DNA of 64,000 nt from positions 600,581 to 664,580 of the forward strand of contig SJOL01006478.1 in NCBI GenBank assembly GCA_004794785.1, written 5' to 3'. The notes under the pieces were generated by a model. It was not told where the DNA came from. It worked only from the letters and a program-made list of their open reading frames with translations, and did not search any database. Numbering within the stretch: the stretch's first letter is position 1; every line of letters starts with the position of its first letter. The position numbers and the translations under genes are program-made. Shown piece after piece: positions 57,883 to 64,000 of the stretch. The DNA comes from Opisthorchis felineus (taxonomy: Eukaryota > Platyhelminthes > Trematoda > Opisthorchiida > Opisthorchiidae).

Positions 57883-59704
57883 ATGTCGATCACGGTTACT
57901 ACCCGGGCGAAGAGTGGACATACGGACAACTGGGAATATTGTGGAGTGAAATTGACTATCCACAATATTGTCATACCGGATGAGAAGCGATGCCCCACGC
58001 CATCTCAACTAGACAACATGGATCCGGAACTGGAGACGGACCTGCGAATAGTGGGATGCGAGCTAATTCAAGACTCAGGCATCTTGTTAAGACTCCCCCA
58101 AGTAGCATTAGCAACAGCACAAGTGTTGTATCAACGATTCTTCTATTCAAAATCGTTTGTTCGCCACTTTTACGAGGTGAGTTTGTGGACTGTTTCCTCA
58201 TTGTGTGTAGCATTATGCGATGGCGTGTATCTTTCTGGCGGCAAAGTTGGAGGAGTGTCCTAGACGTATCAGGGATGTCATCAATGTTTTTCATCACATC
58301 CGTCAAATTCGAGAGCAAAGGTGATTGACTTATTTGTCCTTCTAGCGTGTATAGGATTCCAACACCTGTGATGCTAGATCAGAGTTACAGCAACTTGAAA
58401 AATCAAGTGATCAAAGCAGAGCGACGCCTGTTGAAGGAGCTGGGGTTTTGCGTACATGCGAAACATCCGCATAAAGTAAGTTGTTTCGCCTCATCCAATC
58501 GTTCCTGTTTAGCTTGTCATCTGTTATCTACAGGCATTGGAACAGGAGAAGAATGCGAAGTTCGTTCAGTGTGCTTGGTAAGTTTGCAACTGGGTGTACG
58601 AACTCCGTTGATTGACTTCGGGCTGCTTTGAACTCAACCTAAAGCGTCTCATATATGTGGATGGATAGTTACCAGTGTACATCCGTCCAGATAGCCCGGT
58701 GATTCTTCCGGACGGAGGTTCTTAGGATTTAGTGGTTTTGATAACCAAATTTATTAGTTTAGGAAAGGCTTACCTTGGTTCGTTGGAGTTTTCGCGCCAC
58801 ATAACTGCGACTCCATGTATCCAATTGAGAAGCCGCTCTAAACCGGGCTTTCTGGTAAGGTATATGTCACCGAGGAACCGCATCCACCCTTCTGGCCGCA
58901 TGTGTACTGAATTTGATGGTTCCGGGGTACGCCTGTCCCAGCGCCTGATCTTGGTCGCTGACCGGCCCGAAGGTTTTCAGTAACATTTCTTGATGGTTTT
59001 GCTTAACTCTCTTGTTTTTTATATCACCTAGGAACTATATGAATGACAGTTTGCGCACTGATTTGTTTGTGCGCTATCTTCCGGAGGCGATCGCGTGTGC
59101 CTGCATTTACCTGGCTTCCTGCAAGTTAGGCATTCCACTACCTCGGCACCCGGCATGGTGGGAAATGTTCGCTGTGGATGAAGAATCTGTGCGCGAGATA
59201 TCCTTGTGTCTTGTCCGTCTGTATGCCCGCCCCAAGCCATGTGTGGCGGAACTAGAGGCTGAGCTTGCTAAACTGCGTAAAAACCAGATGGAAGCTAAGG
59301 AGCGTGAGTTAGAACTTAAAAAAGTCCCCGCTGGTTCAACTCCAAATTTGGGTTCTGATCAGGGTTCCATTAACGTTTCACCAGCATCAGTTACGGTGTC
59401 TGAAAAGCTTTCTTTGCCGTCTCACGACGGTGGTCCCCTCAAAACAGATGAAGTCAAACCTTTTCGGGACGACCGGGTTTTACCTCCAAATTCTGTTTTG
59501 GCAAGCGCGATAGCCACTGCGAAAGCCGTTGCAGCGAACATCAGTGCTACTAAAGGAGCATCTGATGTCAATCGGAAATCCAACTCATCGAGTCCAACAG
59601 TGCCCGAACACAAGAGAACCTCTGAGACGTCGGAGCCTACCTGTAATGATATGGGCAAGAAGCGTGAATCTCCGGAAACCACATCCAGGAAGCCCAACAA
59701 GTAG
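57883..59704 (+). CDS. CCNL1: Cyclin L (transcription/splicing cyclin), five exons
   Basis: Exons are 57883-58176, 58211-58320, 58355-58475, 58513-58577 and 59032-59704, giving 420 residues. Introns are 34, 34, 37 and 454 bp, all GT-AG and phase-consistent. Residues 20-100 carry the cyclin L signature ([47 protein letters not shown]). Exons 2-4 continue the first cyclin box ([50 protein letters not shown]). Exon 5 holds the second box ([32 protein letters not shown]) and a long charged helix ([25 protein letters not shown]), then a Ser/Pro-rich tail. Known cyclin L proteins partner CDK11 or CDK12-type kinases in nuclear speckles and act in pre-mRNA splicing. The Arg-Ser-rich domain that usually ends the protein is missing: either the stop at 59702-59704 is real, or the overlapping donor AA/GTAGGT leads to exons not found in this window. 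For exon 3 the acceptor at 58354 fits the family better than the AG nine bases earlier. Confidence 0.93.
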
Positions 59705-61315
59705 GTTTTTCTCGTTAATTGATCATGCTCCTGTATTCATTCTCATGTTCTGCGCTCCACTGAAACTCATCCTTCCTGACCCAACCAATTTTTCCTGGTA
59801 TAAGATTAGGTACGGTCATGCACCGTACCGGCTAATAAGTTCATAGATGGGTCAAGCATAAGAAATCAAGCGTATTTCCCGAGAGATTCCTTGATTCCGG
59901 TCACCATACTGGCGATCATAGGGTGGCCGTACCAACCAGAAATCCTGTAGTCTGCTGTAAGTCACTCGTGGATTTTTTGTTTCACCATCATGGCACCTGA
60001 GCGAATACAACTGATGCATCAGAATGCTCAGAAAGACAACCGAAGGCATTGTCGATTGCCTTGCTACCATGGTGGAAGATGTGGATACACAAGGTTCAAA
60101 CATTTTCCTGCTTCAGGAGTGACACTGATTCATACCTCGTACTCGGATGCCGACCTGAGAATTTCCGAACGGAAACTCATATATCGTACCTGTTAGGGCG
60201 AAAATCGGTGTTCAGACAATTCCGTAAACCAATTCAAACGATCTTTTTCATTTCTTACCAAGGTAGTCGGTTTCGATTCTTTGTCGGTCAGTAGGGGCAG
60301 AAGACCGTGACCTGTGACTCGTGACCGTATAACAATCCACTAAAACTCGCCCATCCCATGAAAAAACAAGACGGCTCAACCTGCATCCATCTGTGAAAAT
60401 TATATCTCTAGATAGCTGCGGAGAATCATTGATAGTGCCCATTTTCAGGAAGGGTGCCCATAGTGAATTTGGCAAGCACAAGGGACTCAGATCGACTCGT
60501 CTTAACGAGGCTCTTGGCGTCGCTTGTCACTCGTGGCCTCATGGTGGACTTTGACGCATTGACCCGAGAGTAACAGGCGGGATTCCGGCTTGCTAAGGTT
60601 TGCGTTGACGGCATCCTTACATACCTTCAGGTGCTAGAATATAAAAATGGTGTTAGATAATAATACTCTTACTATATGGAGGTAATCTGGGAAAAGCAGA
60701 CGATATCGTTCTCGTTAAAGAGACCTATGGCGATAAGGGGTCATATCTCCGAACCTCAATGAACGTATGTATCAATCTACAGCACGGTCTACTTTGTATG
60801 ACTCAGACATGGCCTCCGAGTTGTCTCCGCCTTACAATTACTCGTGCAATTTCATCTCAGTGGTCTGTCCCCAGGACAGCTGCAATCTCTAGGCATGCGC
60901 TCGCAATGGTTGCTGTATTACAGGCGGCAAAATCGTAAAATCGTGCTCATCGCAATTTCGTCTCCGTTGGATGAAATGGAGTGATTTTTGGTCAGGGAAA
61001 ATGCCAATCCAGCACTCACGGGTACTGCTTAGAAACCGGCTTAAAACTAAGTGTGGCGAGTTTCTAATGGGATACTGTCTTTTAGCGTAAAAGGTTTTTA
61101 AGTGGGTCAATATATTTGGACCATGGATTCATCATCACTGTCTCAATCACCAACTCGGTTTTCAGGTAATAGATTTGCACACTCGTAGCAACGGGTGGCA
61201 GCAACCAGTTCAATTGTCAGTGTATGTATCAGAATCATTGTTTGCTTAATATCACCGGTGAGCTCGTTCCATAAATTGTGAGTTTATAATTAATCCGAGC
61301 GCACCAGACCTAAAG
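59705..61315. other. Downstream of cyclin L; no further exon seen
   Basis: I searched for an Arg/Ser-rich continuation of cyclin L on plus and saw none. Short open frames on both strands have no motif. No clear AATAAA signal lies within about 200 bp of the stop. Confidence 0.45.
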
Positions 61316-61319
61316 AGCT

Positions 61320-61490
61320 CGAAAGAGCTCAGTGGTTAAAGCTCGAATTCACTCATCTGAAGGTCCGTGTTTCGAGCCCAAACCCAGCACCTCGACTGCT
61401 CCTGCTTGAGCAGTCTGGTAGTATCTCAGTCATTGTGCTTCCTCGGATGACATGGCAGCTAGGCACCGAAAGCTTGCTACAGTTGAACGT
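61320..61490 (+). repeat. tRNA-derived SINE, plus-strand copy
   Basis: The head (61324-61382) has polymerase III-like boxes: A box AGCTCAGTGGTT at 61326 and B box GTTTCGAGCCC at 61369-61379. A body with CTCGACTGCTCCTGCTTGAGCAG and GTGCTTCCTCGGATGACATGG follows. It meets the second SINE at an AAT-type tail near 61488-61502. It is not a functional tRNA: no acceptor stem pairing is seen. Confidence 0.7.
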
Positions 61491-61735
61491 TTATTATTAT
61501 TGTCTGATCCAAGAGCCTAGTGCGGATGCCGCCACAAGACGCATTTACAAAATGCGCAAAGTGGCAGGTACGTAATAATGTCGTCATTATAATGCCATGA
61601 CACGCAAAGGAAGCACGGGGGCCCAGGTGTTGCGAGGTTCTCCAAGCTTAGACAAGAACAGTCGAGATGCAGACCTTGGGTTCGAACCACGGACCCACCG
61701 GCAAGTTGGCGTCTTAACCACAGCTATCTCCAGTT
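61488..61735 (-). repeat. tRNA-derived SINE, minus-strand copy
   Basis: On minus: A-box-like TAGCTGTGGTTAA (61726-61714), B box GGTTCGAACCC (61688-61678), body with CTCGACTGTTCTTGTC and GTGCTTCC, GTCATGGCA, ending in AATAATAATAAACG at 61502-61486. It is clearly the same family as the plus copy, so the two lie tail to tail. Confidence 0.72.
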
Positions 61736-61744
61736 GAAGGTGGT

Positions 61745-64000
61745 AGCAGTTCTGAATTTCATGAAGAACAGTTTTACTGGACTCAAACCGCATATGCTTA
61801 AGTGGTGCTTATTGTCGACTAGGTCTCCTGTTAGCTGGAGTAGACAGCAAGACCAACCATACCATTCGTCGTCATGAATCCCTGGCCTAAGACGTCTATT
61901 CGTGGATGTGCAAGCAACGCCACACAGTAAATCGTTCAGATCGTTCTGGACCTAGCTGCCATTCCACCCGAAAGAAGCACAGTCAATTCGCGCTCTAACC
62001 ACCTAGTCATCTTGCTGTACTCTAGGTCCTAACCGAACGGTTTGGACTCCGATACGTACATCCAGGCTTCGATACTCAGTATTGTTTTTCATTGCCATAA
62101 GTAGAAAGGACGGAATGTGTGAAGGAAACGTAGCAGTTTGGATCGCATACCAAGAACGGGCTCCTGTTACATTGCACGAAGGTGTTGAGGTTTTGATCCA
62201 AAATTCGACTGGTAGCCGGTGGGACACACCAACACACTAGATGCACAGCGACCTGAAGACTGAGTCAGCTGCTGTGAATACAGAAGGACAGCAGATACTT
62301 GCAGTTTTCTTGTTCAAATGACAGGATTTTATAAAAAGATTGCTCGGTGAGACAGTACCATATGGGTGTCCCCTGATGTCGCCCCTAATTTCCACTTTTG
62401 GTGCTTTTGTGCCGGTCCCTTCAGGTAATTCTTAACTCCGAATGTCCTCTCTGGTGCTACCTGTTGACTATTCATAAGAAGGTAATAGGGGTGAGTAGGG
62501 TGGTTGGTGTGAGGTGCACAGTTGTCATGTTAAGTCCTAATTCTAAGGTGTAGTTATGTGGTACAGTGCCATCATAATCTCACCCACAAACAGACAAACA
62601 CTCTTAGTACTCCAGTTTTTCACTGCGGTAGTGTTCAGTTAGAATTATAACCCGACTACTAAAAGACAGTTCACACCCATTAACTTCATTCGTTTTTAAG
62701 AAAATACGGTATAATTATTTCAGGAATGTCTGAAACCCAATCACTGAATCTACTGGTGTAAAAAGGGAAACCCTTCGCTGTGGAGTTGTTTATTAGAAAA
62801 ACGCCAACCAAACAGTTACAGACTGTCGGATAGGAAAGTTAAACTCTCATTTGCACGTTGTTTTTTAGAAACTGAATATCCGTCTTCTTGAACGCGTCTT
62901 CTTGAACTCTCCTGGATATTCATTGACTATCGCACAGTTGCAAGCAAAAACTGCAAAGTAGTTCCACAAATTCCGTAATAAATCCCACCTTCCATTAGAT
63001 TGAGGCGAAGTTACGAGTACACATATACTACTCGCATGCGTCATCAGTAGTGCTCACCGTTACACTGGTGGGCAACTTCTCGCTAGGCCAAGTGAAAAAA
63101 ACTAGGTTGACAGAGTTTTAATGTAAATGGAGAACCGATCAGTCAGTGCTGAGTGTCAGTCTTTGTTATATATGATTTAATCAGATATCCAGGATGCAAC
63201 TACTGTCGTTTGGCTATTCTCTCAAGTGTTAACTAATGTAGCTGAAAGACCAGTACTAGCCTAGGAGTAACACCATGTGACGCTGGAACAGCTAGACCAC
63301 AACAGAAGTCCTTCGTCTTTGTTGTCTAAATATAATGTGTTGGTCATCTGTGAATGCGAATTTCGAGGGCTGGTTACTTTTGGGCACCCGGCTGCTTTCA
63401 ATATGATACCCGCTGTTTGGATTCCAGCGCATATACCCCCAGTAATTCGAATAACGGTGCTGTGTGGGATATGCTTGAGTAAAATGCCGTTTGTGGCTTT
63501 CATGTTGAGCCAGTAATAGGACCGCATATTTGGTAGTTTTGATACATTATTTGCCAGAATCTCGTTTGATAATCTACCACTCATGGTGGTCTTAGCTTGT
63601 ACCGTGTGTCACGGTCGACCGTTTTCCTGGAATGCACAATGAAATGAGGGTGACTCCCACTAACGTGCTTCTGTCGTTTATTTTTCACACCAGTACGACC
63701 AAAGTGTGCATTCGGAGAGCTGGTTAAAGTTTTCGGTGGTTCAGTTATGAAGTTGGGATTCCTACAGGGCTTAATCGATTCTGGCGCAAGATGAATATGT
63801 GAAGTAAATACGCCAAAAATGGATGAATTTGTTTTGCGTGCTTGCTGGAAAGACTTAGTCGTAGTTTATCTAAAAGTGACTTCCCATGTTTTCGCCAGCT
63901 AATTTACTCCTAGGTCGCGGAGAGGGATTTGATCTGGATGCTAACCGTAGCCATTTCTTCTCTTTTGTTTCGTCAGGTATTCCCTTGATATTGCCCCAGG
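61745..64000. other. Gene-poor stretch to window end
   Basis: The only longer frames are 63261-63584 on minus (107 codons) and 63277-63516 on plus, through the same DNA. Neither has a motif. A short ACTCTCATTTGCA near 62845 recalls the hammerhead-repeat arm but is too short to call. Confidence 0.45.

Noticed and set aside
57718..58318. Minus-strand frames over the cyclin L exons
   Set aside because: Antisense shadows of a well-supported gene.
61320..61385. Functional tRNA gene
   Set aside because: Only the internal promoter-like boxes match; the acceptor and anticodon stems do not pair, so a SINE head is the better reading.
59705..64000. Arg-Ser-rich 3' exon of cyclin L
   Set aside because: No RS-rich open frame found on plus in the remaining window.
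1..64000. CRISPR arrays, operons, bacterial promoters or riboswitches
   Set aside because: Introns, retroelements and repeat types show a eukaryotic nuclear sequence; no regular spacer arrays were seen.

Overview
The window looks like nuclear DNA of a flatworm, most likely a trematode. The reasons are: one clear host gene (cyclin L) with several introns of only 34-37 bp; very low gene density; dispersed SINE-like repeats carrying a hammerhead ribozyme, as known from schistosome and related fluke genomes; and many decayed retroelements (Ty3/Gypsy, R2-like LINE, RTE-like LINE). GT-AG introns and the standard nuclear code fit all reconstructed genes. The genus cannot be given from the sequence alone.

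Layout. 1-82 is a (TATC)n microsatellite. 83-18500 is mostly non-coding sequence with copies of the hammerhead repeat family (4.8, 10.8, 12.4, 15.6 and 18.2 kb). On the minus strand, three phase-compatible exons at 6877-5816 spell an immunoglobulin-like domain, and weaker minus-strand exon candidates lie at 2.4-2.9, 11.6-11.9 and 15.8-16.0 kb. At 18563-21400 there is an R2-like LINE preceded by an antisense 'X' segment. A mirrored copy of the same composite lies at 37900-40300. 21.5-33.9 kb is largely empty, with more hammerhead repeats (23.6 and 27.6 kb; the 27.6 kb copy has an intact core), (TA)n tracts and one exon candidate at 30.0-30.3 kb on minus. At 34072-37732 is a degenerate Ty3/Gypsy element.

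41220-44600 holds a two-gene, CACTA/EnSpm (Tnp2)-like transposon unit. The transposase gene has short introns and is broken by a deletion and a frameshift. The second gene splices into an uninterrupted 264-residue reading frame. 45.7 kb has another hammerhead repeat. About 49500-50440 is a degenerate tandem array with a period near 130 bp. 51340-52790 (minus) is an RTE-like LINE remnant. 57883-59704 is cyclin L (five exons, 420 residues, both cyclin boxes), the only confidently identified host gene. At 61.3-61.7 kb two related tRNA-derived SINEs lie tail to tail.

The genes do not form an operon or pathway. The region is best read as one housekeeping gene (a cyclin that acts in transcription and splicing) plus sparse exons of possible adhesion-type genes, embedded in layers of mobile elements. 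The most notable items are the ribozyme-bearing repeat family, the two-gene transposon unit with one intact partner, and the twice-occurring LINE plus antisense segment.
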